A stretch of DNA of 57,245 nucleotides from Ignavibacteria bacterium. GTDB taxonomy: Bacteria > Bacteroidota > Ignavibacteria > Tepidaquicellales > OLB5. The position numbers and the translations under genes are program-made. Where the stretch lies: NCBI GenBank assembly GCA_030835025.1, contig JAUQWS010000044.1, positions 1-57,245 of the forward strand, given 5' to 3'. The notes under the pieces were generated by a model. It saw only the letters and a program-made list of their open reading frames with translations. It searched no databases and was not told where the DNA came from. Below, in pieces: positions 14,922 to 24,594 of the stretch (position 1 is the first letter of the stretch; the number at the start of each line of letters is the position of its first letter).

Positions 14922-17620
14922 TTCAGATATTTTTCAATTATTGCAGGCAATGTGCTTATTGCCTCACTTATCTTCGAAACATCTTTACCGCCTGCGGTTG
15001 CAAGGTGCGGTTTGCCGCCCCCGCCTCCTCCTAGTATTTTTGCAGCATCACCGGCTATCTTGCCGGCGCTGAGCTTCTTTTCCTTTACCAGGTCATCGCT
15101 AACAGTTGCAACAAGGCTTATTTTGTTATCAATTATTGTGTAGAGTAGTCCAACACCGCTTTTAAGCTTCTCACGGAGCTTATCACCGATCTCCTTGAGT
15201 TCATCTGCATTAGTAACACTAAGCTCACCCGTTACAAGCTTTATTCCTTTTACTTCTGCTGCCTTGCTTATCAGTTCATCAAGCTTTGCTGAAGCTTCCT
15301 GAACTTTTTGTTTACCAAGCTTTTTTTCAGCTTGTCTTTTTTCTTCAAGATACTTTTCTTTCAATTCATGGAGTGAAAGGATAGTAGAGTCATGGTATTT
15401 AATTATGCTGCTAAGAAACTTAGTATCCCTGAAATCCGCACCTGCAAAATCCTTGGTGAAATTATCCATTCCGGTCTTGAAGTTTGAAGCGATATTTCCG
15501 GGCAGATCTGATGACAATTTCTCAATTTCTTGAACTCTCTCGTTTATGTAGTCGATTATACCTTTCCCTGTCTTTGCAAATATCCTTCTTGTACCTGAAG
15601 AAATACTTTCTTCCTTCATTATCTTAAAGAGCCCGATATCACTTGTACCCTTTACATGGGTACCGCCGCAAAACTCCACGCTGAAACTCTCATCTATGAA
15701 AACAACGCGCACATTATCACCATACTTATCGCCAAAGAACTTCTTTACATTCGGTATTTTATTGGCTTTTTCAATCGGCATCTCCTCAGCGTATACGTTA
15801 ATATTTGCCTGTACCTTCTCATTTACTATCTCTTCAATATCTGTTATCTCCTGCGGATCAAGCTTATGGAAGTGGGGAAAATCAAATCTTAGAACCTTAT
15901 CATCCAGGTATGAGCCCATTTGCTTAATATGTGAACCTAGAACCCTGCGTAATGCTTCATGCATAATATGGGTGGCGGAGTGATTACGCTGGATGGATTC
16001 TCTCCTGGGGTAATCAATATATGCGCTAACTTTCAGGTCTTTCCGTAGCTCTGCTGGTTTACCGCTTAGAACTATATAATCTTTTGTTGAATCAACCACC
16101 TCAATAGATTTGCCGGCATATGAGACTTTCCCCGTATCGCTGACCTGACCTCCTGACTCAGAATAAAAAGGGTTTCTATCCAGCACAAGGAGTGATGAAC
16201 CGTTTTCAGGGATTATATCAAGTACTTGGGTTTCAATTCCGTTTTCGCTGACTGAATAAGGGTCATACAGAACATTGAATTTTCCTTTAATGTCATTTGT
16301 CAATTTATGAACTGTCACTTCCCTTGCACTTCTTGCCTTTTCCTTTTGTTCGCCCATCAATTCAGTAAATTTCACATCATCAACCGTCAGTCCGATCTCC
16401 CGAGCCATTAGCTGTGTAAGATCTATCGGAAAACCATAAGTATCATGCAGCTTAAAAGCTACTTCGCCGCTAAAGACTTTCTCACCGGTTCTTATCATAC
16501 TTTCAATCTCATCATTAAACATCACAAGTCCCTTATCAAGAGTCTCATTAAAGCTTTCTTCTTCGCCTTTTATGACTTCCTTGATGAATTCCCTTTTCTC
16601 AACTATCTCCGGGAAAACATGTCCCATAGTATCAACAAGTGTATCAACAAGCTTAAATATGAACGGTGTGCGCATATCAAGGTTGCGTCCGTAGCGGGCT
16701 GCACGGCGTAAAACTCTGCGGAGCACATATCCCCTTCCCTCGTTTGAGGGAATAACGCCATCTCCAATGGCAAATGTTAATGTCCTCACATGGTCTGCCA
16801 CAACATTCATAGAAGCTTCGTATTTGCCGGAATATTCTTTTCCTGTAATTGTTATGAGTTCATTTATCAGGGGCAGAAAGACATCTGTCAGGTAGTTTGA
16901 TGTTTTTTTCTGCAGTATCCTGACCATACGCTCAAAGCCCATACCTGTATCAATATGCTTTTGCGGGAGCTCATGCAGTTTGCCTTCAGAATCACGGTTA
17001 TACTGAATGAACACAAGGTTCCAGAATTCCATTACCTCTGGTTTGCCTGCATTTACATCTTCTGCTTTGCAGCCGGTTTCGGTGAAATCATAGTGAATTT
17101 CAGAGCAGGGACCGCATGGGCCGGTATCGCCCATTTCCCAGAAATTATCTTTCTCTTCAAATTTCAGAATATGCGATTGATCGATATCAGTTTCAGTTTT
17201 CCAGAAGTTAAGTGCCTCTTCATCATCCTTATACACAGTAGCCCACAATCGCTTCTTATCAAGTTTCCAGACTTCAGTGAGAAGCTCCCATGCCCATGCA
17301 ATTGCTTCCTTCTTGTAATAGTCACCAAATGACCAGTTGCCAAGCATTTCAAAGAATGTATGGTGGTAGCCGTCGTGGCCGACCTCATCAAGGTCATTAT
17401 GCTTGCCGCTTACACGAATGCACTTCTGAGTATCGGCACAGCGATTATAGTCTCTTTTTCCCGTGCCAAGGAAAACATCCTTGAACTGGTTCATTCCCGC
17501 ATTGATAAACAGCAATGTCGGGTCATCGTAGGGTACAACAGGCGCAGAAGGGACAATTTTATGCTTTTTGGAAGCAAAAAAGTCCAGAAAATCCTGCCTG
17601 ATTTCTTTAGATCTCTTCAA
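14918..17620 (-). CDS. alaS: Alanyl-tRNA synthetase
   Basis: About 900 residues. It charges tRNA-Ala with alanine. The catalytic domain begins with EIRQDFLDFF, the usual AlaS N-terminus. The editing domain has the zinc-binding HSATHIMH and the CGGTH motif, and a C-terminal coiled coil and Gly-rich C-Ala domain follow (LGGGGGGKPHLATAGG). I chose TTG at 17620, which gives MKRSKEIRQDF and matches the family. An alternative TTG at 17659 would add 13 unrelated residues and would coincide with a promoter-like GATATTTG at 17664-17657. The gene is followed without a gap by the nucleotidyltransferase. Confidence 0.96.
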   Translation of the reverse strand: MKRSKEIRQDFLDFFASKKHKIVPSAPVVPYDDPTLLFINAGMNQFKDVFLGTGKRDYNRCADTQKCIRVSGKHNDLDEVGHDGYHHTFFEMLGNWSFGDYYKKEAIAWAWELLTEVWKLDKKRLWATVYKDDEEALNFWKTETDIDQSHILKFEEKDNFWEMGDTGPCGPCSEIHYDFTETGCKAEDVNAGKPEVMEFWNLVFIQYNRDSEGKLHELPQKHIDTGMGFERMVRILQKKTSNYLTDVFLPLINELITITGKEYSGKYEASMNVVADHVRTLTFAIGDGVIPSNEGRGYVLRRVLRRAARYGRNLDMRTPFIFKLVDTLVDTMGHVFPEIVEKREFIKEVIKGEEESFNETLDKGLVMFNDEIESMIRTGEKVFSGEVAFKLHDTYGFPIDLTQLMAREIGLTVDDVKFTELMGEQKEKARSAREVTVHKLTNDIKGKFNVLYDPYSVSENGIETQVLDIIPENGSSLLVLDRNPFYSESGGQVSDTGKVSYAGKSIEVVDSTKDYIVLSGKPAELRKDLKVSAYIDYPRRESIQRNHSATHIMHEALRRVLGSHIKQMGSYLDDKVLRFDFPHFHKLDPQEITDIEEIVNEKVQANINVYAEEMPIEKANKIPNVKKFFGDKYGDNVRVVFIDESFSVEFCGGTHVKGTSDIGLFKIMKEESISSGTRRIFAKTGKGIIDYINERVQEIEKLSSDLPGNIASNFKTGMDNFTKDFAGADFRDTKFLSSIIKYHDSTILSLHELKEKYLEEKRQAEKKLGKQKVQEASAKLDELISKAAEVKGIKLVTGELSVTNADELKEIGDKLREKLKSGVGLLYTIIDNKISLVATVSDDLVKEKKLSAGKIAGDAAKILGGGGGGKPHLATAGGKDVSKISEAISTLPAIIEKYLN

Positions 17621-17782
17621 ATTTGTACTAAATATTTGTAAATCTACAAAATTATGCAAATATCGCTTAATAAGAAATGATTAATTGCGTATATCAGCCA
17701 TAAATACTCTCTAAATAGTATGGCATCATAGCCAAATAACGTTATTTTTGAGTTAGTAAATTCTAATAAAATCATTTACAAT

Positions 17783-18256
17783 ATGAAATATCTATTCACT
17801 TCTTTGCTTCTGTTTTGTTCTATCTATTCCTCATATTCATCATCAGGCGGTGAGCATCCCGATGATTTTACTTTAAAATACTTTATGAGGGATTCCGTTA
17901 CAGGAAGCGATATGATAATGGAAATCAAAGACGAAAAAATGAAGATAAGCTATAAGAACGGCGTTCGGAACATCAGCAAAGCAAAGTATTACGAGCTTGA
18001 AGATGAAGAAATTGATAAACTTTATGATTATATGGTCACGGAAAAATTCATGGATAGAGATTCCCCTGAAAAAGGAATAACACAGCACATGGCATCCCAG
18101 TACATTTCAGGCGGTTATGATAAACGGGAAAATGTTATAATATTCGGCGGTGCAGGTGAACCCCCTCAGTATGTCTTAAGGCTCAAATATAAACTGTTTG
18201 ATCTTGCCACAAAGTATGATAAATTCTGGAAACGTGATATGGATATAGAGTATTGA
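17783..18256 (+). CDS. Small exported protein of unknown function
   Basis: 157 residues with a signal peptide (about 1-18, LLLFCSIYSSYSS). The mature part is charged, with alternating strands and the stretch YYELEDEEIDKLYDYMVTEKFMD, and it ends in a basic region. I recognise no family. It resembles the small lysine- and aspartate-rich periplasmic proteins often found singly in this group. It is transcribed alone, divergent from alaS. A TATTTTTG sequence at 17743-17750 could be its -7 element, but no matching upstream element was seen. Confidence 0.65.
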   Translation: MKYLFTSLLLFCSIYSSYSSSGGEHPDDFTLKYFMRDSVTGSDMIMEIKDEKMKISYKNGVRNISKAKYYELEDEEIDKLYDYMVTEKFMDRDSPEKGITQHMASQYISGGYDKRENVIIFGGAGEPPQYVLRLKYKLFDLATKYDKFWKRDMDIEY

Positions 18257-18293
18257 TCACAGATTACGCAGATTACACAGATTTTTCAGATTT
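18257..18293. repeat. Tandem CAGATT repeat
   Basis: Directly after the stop codon of the 157-residue protein lies a 37-base stretch with four copies of the core CAGATT, spaced by 3 to 4 bases. It reads like a dispersed intergenic repeat of the kind often seen in bacterial genomes. No second copy was found in this window. Confidence 0.5.
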
Positions 18294-18311
18294 AAGGTAT
18301 AAATTGGTAAC

Positions 18312-18342
18312 TTGAAGGAAGGTTAATATATGGGTATATTTG
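18312..18342 (+). promoter_or_regulatory. Bacteroidota-type promoter of the initiator tRNA
   Basis: TTG (18312-18314), exactly 20 bases, then TATATTTG (18335-18342), a full match to the Bacteroidota -33/-7 consensus. The tRNA begins 10 bases after the -7 element, leaving only a few leader bases. One of the best supported promoters in the window. Confidence 0.75.
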
Positions 18343-18352
18343 TTGATAATAT

Positions 18353-18425
<73 letters not shown>

Positions 18426-18432
18426 CAAGCAG

Positions 18433-18460
18433 AAACCCGTCAATTGGCGGGTTTTTTTTT
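18433..18460 (+). terminator. Terminator of the initiator tRNA gene
   Basis: AAACCCG and CGGGTTT arms (18433-18439 and 18448-18454) around a short loop that contains CAATTG, running into a tract of nine T residues. Confidence 0.85.
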
Positions 18461-18468
18461 GGTTATGA

Positions 18469-18498
18469 GTAGGACAGGCATTCCTGCCAGTCATTAAT
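18469..18498. repeat. Intergenic palindromic repeat, copy 1
   Basis: GTAGGACAGGCAT (18469-18481) is repeated exactly, in inverse orientation, at 30414-30426. Here it forms an imperfect palindrome, GACAGGCA-TTCC-TGCCAGTC (7 of 8 paired). It probably belongs to a family of short dispersed stem-loop elements. Confidence 0.5.
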
Positions 18499-18499
18499 T

Positions 18500-18538
18500 C
18501 AATCCTTCATAATCTTCAGGCAGACACGTCAAGGATTG
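18500..18538. other. Hairpin downstream of valS
   Basis: Eight-base arms CAATCCTT (18500-18507) and AAGGATTG (18531-18538) with a 23-base loop. It lies 43 bases past the valS stop on the minus strand and has no T tract, so it is a weak candidate for a processing site or terminator. Otherwise nothing coding is seen between 18426 and 18580. Confidence 0.35.
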
Positions 18539-18580
18539 TTCTTTAAAATGTTTGATTTAACTATTTTGAGGAAAACCTAA

Positions 18581-21211
18581 TTATTTTATTGATTCAAACT
18601 GTGCGACCAGCTTTTCAAGCTTTTCCTGCTGGTCAGCAAGCTTTTTGCGCTCGCTTTCTATGACTTTCGGCGGCGCTTTGCTTACAAATGTCTCATTGCT
18701 CAACTTCTTATTAATCGTATTTACAAAAGCTTTTATCTTATTTATCTCTTCTTCCAGTTTGCCTTTTTCTTCTGCTGTGTTAAAGGTTGCTTCCCTTTCA
18801 GTAAAAATCTCATATTTATCCACAATTGTGTGCACCCAGTTCTGCTTTTGAGCAGCTTCTGTATCTGATTTCAGGACAACATTTATTCCCGCAGCTTTTG
18901 TAAGCTTGATAATGTAGTGCAGATTGTCGTTGATCATCTTAACGCCAGATACGGTTTCTGCCATAATCTCAACATTACCCTTTACTCCCGCATATTTTAG
19001 CTCAGTCTTGATATTTCTTACCGATGTTATCATTTCCTGAATTACCGCCACATTTTTTTCTGCAGAATCATTCAGATTTGTATCATCATATACCGGCATA
19101 CTGCTGAGGGTGATACTCTCATTTGCCGCCCGCTCGCCTATTCCGCGCCATATCTCTTCAGTTATGAACGGCATAACCGGATTAAGCAGCTTGATCGCAT
19201 CTTCAAAAATTGCAATTGCATCTGCAAATATTTTACCGGCTGAATCAGGATACTCGTATGATTTTATCTTCAGAATTTCAATATACCAGTCACAATAATC
19301 ACGCCATATAAAATCATACAGCGCCTTGGATGCTTCGTTTATCTTATATTCTTCAAGAGCCTTAAGATAATCCCTTATCGTATCATGAAGCCTGCTTTTG
19401 ATCCATTTATCAAAATCATCCCCGGGATAGTCCTTAAATGTTTCACCTGCCTGGTCCCTCTTCATCAAAAGGAATCTTGCGGCGTTCCACAGCTTATTTG
19501 CAAAATTCCTGCCAAGCTCGCATTTTTCATTAGAGTACATAACATCAGTTCCCTGCGGGGCAAGATAAACCAGCGTAAAGCGAAGGGCGTCAGTGCCGTA
19601 CTCCTGCATAACTTCGATAACATCCGGGGAGTTACCCAGGCTTTTGCTCATTTTTCTGCCTTTGATATCCCTGATGACATTGTGGAAGTACACATCTTTG
19701 AACGGTATCCTGCCTGTAAATTCAATCGATGCCATTATCATTCTTGCCACCCAGAAGAAAATAATATCCGGAGCAGTTGAAAGAAAATCAGTCGGGAAAT
19801 ACTTCTTCAGGTCCCCGGTTTCCTCAGGCCAGCCCATTGTGGAAAAGGGCCAGAGCCATGAAGAGAACCACGTATCAAGCACATCGGGATCCTGTTCCCA
19901 GTTCTCTATATCCTTCGGCGGGTCAACTTCGCAGTACTTCTCACCTGTTTGCTTATTATACCAAACCGGAATTTGGTGTCCCCACCATAACTGGCGTGAA
20001 ATACACCAATCCCTGATATTGTTCATCCAGTGCTCGTAAGTCTTCTTCCATCTCTCAGGGTGGAAAGTAATATCACCCGAAACCACAGCCTTAAGTGCAG
20101 GTGCGGCAAGCGGCTTCATATTTACGAACCACTGGTCAGATAGATACGGCTCTACCTGCGCACCGCCGCGCTCGCTAACACCAACATTGTGCACGTAATC
20201 CTCTATCTTCACAACCAGATCAAGTTCTTTCAGTTTTTCAACTATTTTCTTTCTTGCTTCAAACCTGTCAAGCCCCGAGAACTTCCCGGCAAGCTCATTC
20301 ATTTTGCCTGATTGGTCTATTACCTGTACAGTCTCAAGCCCGTACTTCTGCCCGAGCTCAAAATCATTGGGGTCATGCGCGGGAGTAACCTTAAGCGCAC
20401 CGGTACCGAACTCCGTATCAACATAATCATCCTGTATTATTGGAATTTCCTTCTCTACCAGCGGCAGCATTACTTTCTTCCCTGCAAATGCTTTATACCT
20501 TTCATCCTTCGGGTTTACAGCCACTGCCGTATCACCAAGCATTGTTTCGGGCCTGGTGGTTGCAATCACAAGGTGCTTATTTGCCTCACCCGCAACAGGA
20601 TATTTGATATAATAAAGCTTATCGCTTTTTTCTATATAATTTACCTCTTCATCGCTAAGGGCTGTTTGCTGTTCGGGGTCCCAGTTAATTATCCTCTTGC
20701 CTTTATATATCAGTCCTTTTTTGTAGAGCTCAACAAATACTTTCCTTACTGCTTTTGAAAGACCTTCGTCAAGCGTAAATCTTTCCCTTGACCAGTCAAC
20801 CGAAGCGCCCATCCTGATGAGCTGACGCTTGATATTTGCGTGATAGACTTCTTTCCACTCCCAGACTTTTTCAACGAACTTCTCTCTTCCGAGGTCATAC
20901 CGCGAGATACCATCTTCTTTGAGCTTCTTTTCAACGACAGTTTGTGTTGAAATCCCGGCATGATCTGTACCAGGCAGCCATAATACGTTATACCCCGACA
21001 TCCTTTTCCACCTCGCATAAACATCCTGCACAGTATTATTCAGCATATGCCCTACGGTAAGATTACCGGTAACATTAGGCGGAGGAATTACGATTGAATA
21101 CCTGGGTCTGGCGGAATCACCTGAGGGAGCAAAGAATTTATTCTTTTCCCAAAACTCTATCAGCCGGGTTTCAACATCATTTGGTTCGTATAACTTTGGA
21201 AGCTCCTTCAA
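18581..21211 (-). CDS. valS: Valyl-tRNA synthetase
   Basis: 876 residues, the normal length of a class I ValRS. It attaches valine to tRNA-Val. The HIGH-type signature lies in PPPNVTGNLTVGHML (43-57) and the KMSKS loop in GRKMSKSLGNSPDV. The inserted editing domain contains ATTRPETMLGDTAVAV and GTGALKVTPAHDPNDFELG. The C-terminal coiled-coil arm (from about residue 810, INKIKAFVNTINKKLSNETF and onward) binds tRNA. The start is TTG at 21211. It is the last gene of a minus-strand operon and begins 8 bases after the ParA gene. Confidence 0.97.
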   Translation of the reverse strand: MKELPKLYEPNDVETRLIEFWEKNKFFAPSGDSARPRYSIVIPPPNVTGNLTVGHMLNNTVQDVYARWKRMSGYNVLWLPGTDHAGISTQTVVEKKLKEDGISRYDLGREKFVEKVWEWKEVYHANIKRQLIRMGASVDWSRERFTLDEGLSKAVRKVFVELYKKGLIYKGKRIINWDPEQQTALSDEEVNYIEKSDKLYYIKYPVAGEANKHLVIATTRPETMLGDTAVAVNPKDERYKAFAGKKVMLPLVEKEIPIIQDDYVDTEFGTGALKVTPAHDPNDFELGQKYGLETVQVIDQSGKMNELAGKFSGLDRFEARKKIVEKLKELDLVVKIEDYVHNVGVSERGGAQVEPYLSDQWFVNMKPLAAPALKAVVSGDITFHPERWKKTYEHWMNNIRDWCISRQLWWGHQIPVWYNKQTGEKYCEVDPPKDIENWEQDPDVLDTWFSSWLWPFSTMGWPEETGDLKKYFPTDFLSTAPDIIFFWVARMIMASIEFTGRIPFKDVYFHNVIRDIKGRKMSKSLGNSPDVIEVMQEYGTDALRFTLVYLAPQGTDVMYSNEKCELGRNFANKLWNAARFLLMKRDQAGETFKDYPGDDFDKWIKSRLHDTIRDYLKALEEYKINEASKALYDFIWRDYCDWYIEILKIKSYEYPDSAGKIFADAIAIFEDAIKLLNPVMPFITEEIWRGIGERAANESITLSSMPVYDDTNLNDSAEKNVAVIQEMITSVRNIKTELKYAGVKGNVEIMAETVSGVKMINDNLHYIIKLTKAAGINVVLKSDTEAAQKQNWVHTIVDKYEIFTEREATFNTAEEKGKLEEEINKIKAFVNTINKKLSNETFVSKAPPKVIESERKKLADQQEKLEKLVAQFESIK

Positions 21212-21219
21212 TAAACGCT

Positions 21220-21993
21220 TTATCCTTTCTGGTATTTGTTGATGAGTTCATAAGCAAGTTCAAGATATGCAATTGAAACATTTGCATTTACGTTATAGAG
21301 TATTGCAGGCTTGCCGTAGAAAGTTGATTCGGTTATCATATGATTCCTTGGTATGTTGGTCTTGAAAAGGTATTTGTTATACCTTAATTTAAGTTCTCTT
21401 TCAGAGATCTCTGTAACCTTTGTATTAGATTCGTACATAGTCATTACGATCCCTTCAATAGCTAAGACCGGATTTGCAACTTCCTTAATATACTCAATGT
21501 ACTTAAAAAGCCTTGAAATTGCCTCCAGTGAAAAATGTCCGCTCCTAACCGGCATTAGCACAGAAGTTGATGCTGTAAGCGCATTAGCAACTATTCCTCG
21601 CATAATTGGGGGGCAATCGATGATTATGTATTCATAATGCTGTGCAGCACCCCTGAGAGCGTTCTTAAGGACTACACGGTTTTCTGCGATCTTGGTGAAC
21701 TTCTCATCCCTTTGGATAGTATTCACGTTTGACGGCACAAAATCAAGGTATGCAAGTTCTGTTTTATGAGTTGCCAGCTCGATTGAATGCGTGAAACTGA
21801 ATACTTCAGCAATCCCCGATTTGACCCTTTCGGGCGTGAATCCAAGCAGCATTGCAGAAGCACCGAACGGGTCTGCATCAATAAGCAGAGTTTTCTTTTC
21901 GGCGACAGCAAGTGAAGCTGCAAGGTTTACCGCAGTTGTTGTTTTACCGACTCCGCCCTTTGGCAAGCATATTGATATTATTCTGGCGCTCAA
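21220..21993 (-). CDS. Orphan ParA/Soj-family ATPase
   Basis: 257 residues. The deviant Walker A motif is KGGVGKTT (12-19), with the signature Lys. Walker B-type strands follow (LLIDADPFGAS and YIIIDCPP). ParA-family proteins form ATP-dependent dimers that move DNA, plasmids or protein clusters along the nucleoid. No parB or parS is visible nearby, so this is an orphan that may position another cargo. The start is TTG at 21993. It lies between a DUF2723 membrane protein (16 bases upstream) and valS (8 bases downstream), an odd setting for a partition gene. Confidence 0.88.
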   Translation of the reverse strand: MSARIISICLPKGGVGKTTTAVNLAASLAVAEKKTLLIDADPFGASAMLLGFTPERVKSGIAEVFSFTHSIELATHKTELAYLDFVPSNVNTIQRDEKFTKIAENRVVLKNALRGAAQHYEYIIIDCPPIMRGIVANALTASTSVLMPVRSGHFSLEAISRLFKYIEYIKEVANPVLAIEGIVMTMYESNTKVTEISERELKLRYNKYLFKTNIPRNHMITESTFYGKPAILYNVNANVSIAYLELAYELINKYQKG

Positions 21994-22009
21994 TTAATTT
22001 ATGTTATCT

Positions 22010-23911
22010 TTATTTTCTTTCTGAAATTATTTTGTTCTTCAGGTTAACTGCATCCGGTATCTGATTATTCACTGATATTGATTTATCAAGAAATCTCAGT
22101 GCAAGCGAACTGTTACCGCCCTTGTAATGATAGTTTGCAGTTTCAAAAAGCATTCCGGCAACTGAAGTATTTACTTTCTTTTTTTCCTGTGTATTAACAG
22201 CATACGGCCTGAACACCTTATCAATACAATTGATCCCTGCCGTACTGTCATAAGCAGTATTCCTGTTAACAAGTCTGTAACAAAAACCGCTTGGCACGGC
22301 GCCGTAACCTGAAAGCATTCCCTTCATATCTTTGTTCAGAAGCAGATCGTATGTAACATAGACCGGGTAAGACGCGATCGTTTTAGCAAAAAAGCTTTTC
22401 ACGAGATTATTCAGGCTGGTGATCCTTGAATTGTCTTCATTTTTGGCATTCTTTATGTAATCATCAATCTCCTGACGGTTCTTTTCATACAGATCAGGGT
22501 AATATTTCTTTATTGTTTCCAAGTACCAACCAACAGAAAAGAACTTAATATTAAAACTCTTCACATCCTGCCTGATACCCAACAACTGTGAGTAATAAAG
22601 CGACGCAGGGTAAGAATATCCCCAATCATAACTTAATAATATACTGTTATGTTCAAGGCTGTTCAATGTATTCAGTGCCAGGTCTTCGACAACAAAATCT
22701 TTGCTGTTATCACAGGCTGCGTAGTTATAGTATAATCCGAATCCCGAAACAAATATACCCAAAATTACTATTACAGTGGCGGGTTTCAGGGTTGAATTCT
22801 TTGACCCTGTAATTATATTCAGTATGAATTTCAGACCAAATGCCGCAAACACTGTAAAAATTATATAGAAAGCAGTAAAATAAACCTGTACATCCCTGAT
22901 ATTATAATTGAGCGAATACAGAAGTACCGAAATTGCAAATATGACCAGGAAATAAAATACTTCCCTGTTATGTTTAAACAATAGAATTATTCCGGCCAGA
23001 CCAAGGAAGAATGACACAAAAGCAAATTCTGAAGGTAATGTACTTGAGAATAAACTCAGATTTTTTGAGAATGCAGAGCCTGATGAAAACATCATCTGGT
23101 CAAAATCCCCGCCTCTTAAATGATGTACCAGGTTTCCGAGAGTTTGCGGATCTGACCAGTTGAAAAATGGTCCTGAAGAAGCGCGGAATATCAGTATCAA
23201 ATACATCAATAAGCCGGGTATAACAAATACGGTTTTTCTAAGAATCTCTTTCTTGAATACCGGAGCTGCTTTTACCTGCAGATACATCAGGTAAAGCAAT
23301 CCGGGGAGCATCAGGACGGTTGTCATATGGTTAGCAAAACTGAATCCAAGCACAATGAACATCCACATCCAGAGTTTTTTATCCGGGTTCTTTATGTCAG
23401 TATATATTTTCACACTAAGCAATAAAAAACAAGATACAAAGACCTCATGAAGAGGGTATACTTCAACTGAAAGAGCATTCAACCAGAAAGTTTTGCTGAA
23501 TGCCAATACAAGCGCCGAAAAGAAACTCAAAAAAACGAGTGAGTTTTCATCAAGAGTCTTTGCTCCGGAATGCTGTTTATCTTTTGACTTAATCTTCTTA
23601 ACAGATTCTTTCAATCCAAGAAATCCAGTGACTGCATAAAAGAAAATAACCACAGCAACTGAACTGAATACTGCACTCATTATATTCAGCCTGTAAACCG
23701 GACTATCACCGATCGGCAAATGTGAGAACGCATAACCGATCACCAAAAAGAGCGGGTAGCCTGTCGGATGCGGGATGCCGAATGTATATAATGCACCCGC
23801 CAACTCGCCGCTATCCATAAATGTAACAGTGGGATTCAGAGTCAGCAAATAAACAATGAATGCAATAATCCCTGCTGCAATAGCTAATATTTGTTTTGTG
23901 TATCTACCCAA
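22010..23911 (-). CDS. DUF2723 family membrane protein
   Basis: 633 residues. The N-terminus carries the DUF2723 signature, LNPTVTFMDSGELAGALYTFGIPHPTGYPLF, with an acidic residue in the first outer loop as in protein O-mannosyltransferase-like GT-C enzymes. About ten to twelve hydrophobic segments follow, then a soluble C-terminal part (from about residue 400) that ends in TPR-like helices (NSSLALRFLDKSISVNNQIPDA). It probably transfers a sugar from a lipid carrier to proteins or glycans on the outer face of the inner membrane, but the substrate is unknown. The start is TTG. Its first 8 bases overlap the end of the FAH-family gene. Confidence 0.85.
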   Translation of the reverse strand: MGRYTKQILAIAAGIIAFIVYLLTLNPTVTFMDSGELAGALYTFGIPHPTGYPLFLVIGYAFSHLPIGDSPVYRLNIMSAVFSSVAVVIFFYAVTGFLGLKESVKKIKSKDKQHSGAKTLDENSLVFLSFFSALVLAFSKTFWLNALSVEVYPLHEVFVSCFLLLSVKIYTDIKNPDKKLWMWMFIVLGFSFANHMTTVLMLPGLLYLMYLQVKAAPVFKKEILRKTVFVIPGLLMYLILIFRASSGPFFNWSDPQTLGNLVHHLRGGDFDQMMFSSGSAFSKNLSLFSSTLPSEFAFVSFFLGLAGIILLFKHNREVFYFLVIFAISVLLYSLNYNIRDVQVYFTAFYIIFTVFAAFGLKFILNIITGSKNSTLKPATVIVILGIFVSGFGLYYNYAACDNSKDFVVEDLALNTLNSLEHNSILLSYDWGYSYPASLYYSQLLGIRQDVKSFNIKFFSVGWYLETIKKYYPDLYEKNRQEIDDYIKNAKNEDNSRITSLNNLVKSFFAKTIASYPVYVTYDLLLNKDMKGMLSGYGAVPSGFCYRLVNRNTAYDSTAGINCIDKVFRPYAVNTQEKKKVNTSVAGMLFETANYHYKGGNSSLALRFLDKSISVNNQIPDAVNLKNKIISERK

Positions 23912-24590
23912 TCTTTATGTTTAACTTACCTATTGAATCTATTTCGGCTTCAATTGTATCACCTGGATTCAGTTTTGTGATCCCGGCAGGCGTGCCTGTA
24001 AAAATGATATCGCCTTCACTCAGCCCGAAAATACTTGAGAGATAATGAATAATATAATTTATGCGGAATATCATTTGCGAAGTATTTCCATCCTGTTTGG
24101 TCACGCCGTTCACTTTCAATCTTATCCCGAGGTTTTCAGGGTCACCGATCTCCTCTTTTCTGACTATTTCACTTACCGGAGACGAAGAGCGGAATCCTTT
24201 GGCTATCTCCCAGGGAAGTCCTTTGGCTTTTGCTTCGGACTGAATATCCCTGAGAGTAAAATCGATCCCGACCGCATAACCCAGGACGTGTTCCATTGCC
24301 CTATCCGCTGTAATATCAAAACCGCCTTTGCCTATTACCACAACAAGCTCAACTTCGTTCTGCAGATCATTTGAAATAGGCTTTCCGTTATAAACCGGAA
24401 TGCTGACCATAACCCTATCTGCCATTATAGCAGAAGTCGGTTTAAGAAAAACTACGGGCGTTTTAGGTACTTCTGCGGCTCCGGCAGGGGTATCAAATTC
24501 TTTTATGTGATCAAGGTAATTTTTGCCGATGCAAAATATATTTCTCACTACAAACTTATCACTGCTGCTTCGAAACCTTAAATGGTCCAT
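23904..24590 (-). CDS. Fumarylacetoacetate hydrolase-family protein
   Basis: 228 residues, the compact FAH fold. Recognisable segments include NIFCIGKNYLDHIKE, NEVELVVVIGKGG (metal-binding Glu residues), GYAVGIDFTLRDIQ and the terminal FTGTPAGI. Relatives include oxaloacetate decarboxylase/acylpyruvase (FAHD1-like) and 2-hydroxyhepta-2,4-diene-1,7-dioate isomerase. The short length and GTPAGI ending favour the acylpyruvase or oxaloacetate tautomerase group. The exact substrate is not decided by sequence. It lies 4 bases after pyrC and overlaps the DUF2723 gene by 8 bases. Confidence 0.88.
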   Translation of the reverse strand: MDHLRFRSSSDKFVVRNIFCIGKNYLDHIKEFDTPAGAAEVPKTPVVFLKPTSAIMADRVMVSIPVYNGKPISNDLQNEVELVVVIGKGGFDITADRAMEHVLGYAVGIDFTLRDIQSEAKAKGLPWEIAKGFRSSSPVSEIVRKEEIGDPENLGIRLKVNGVTKQDGNTSQMIFRINYIIHYLSSIFGLSEGDIIFTGTPAGITKLNPGDTIEAEIDSIGKLNIKIG

Positions 24591-24594
24591 TTTT

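Noticed and set aside
17621-17659. TTG start for alaS at 17659
   Set aside because: It would add residues not seen in AlaS and would lie on a promoter-like element. TTG at 17620 gives the usual EIRQxFLDFF N-terminus.
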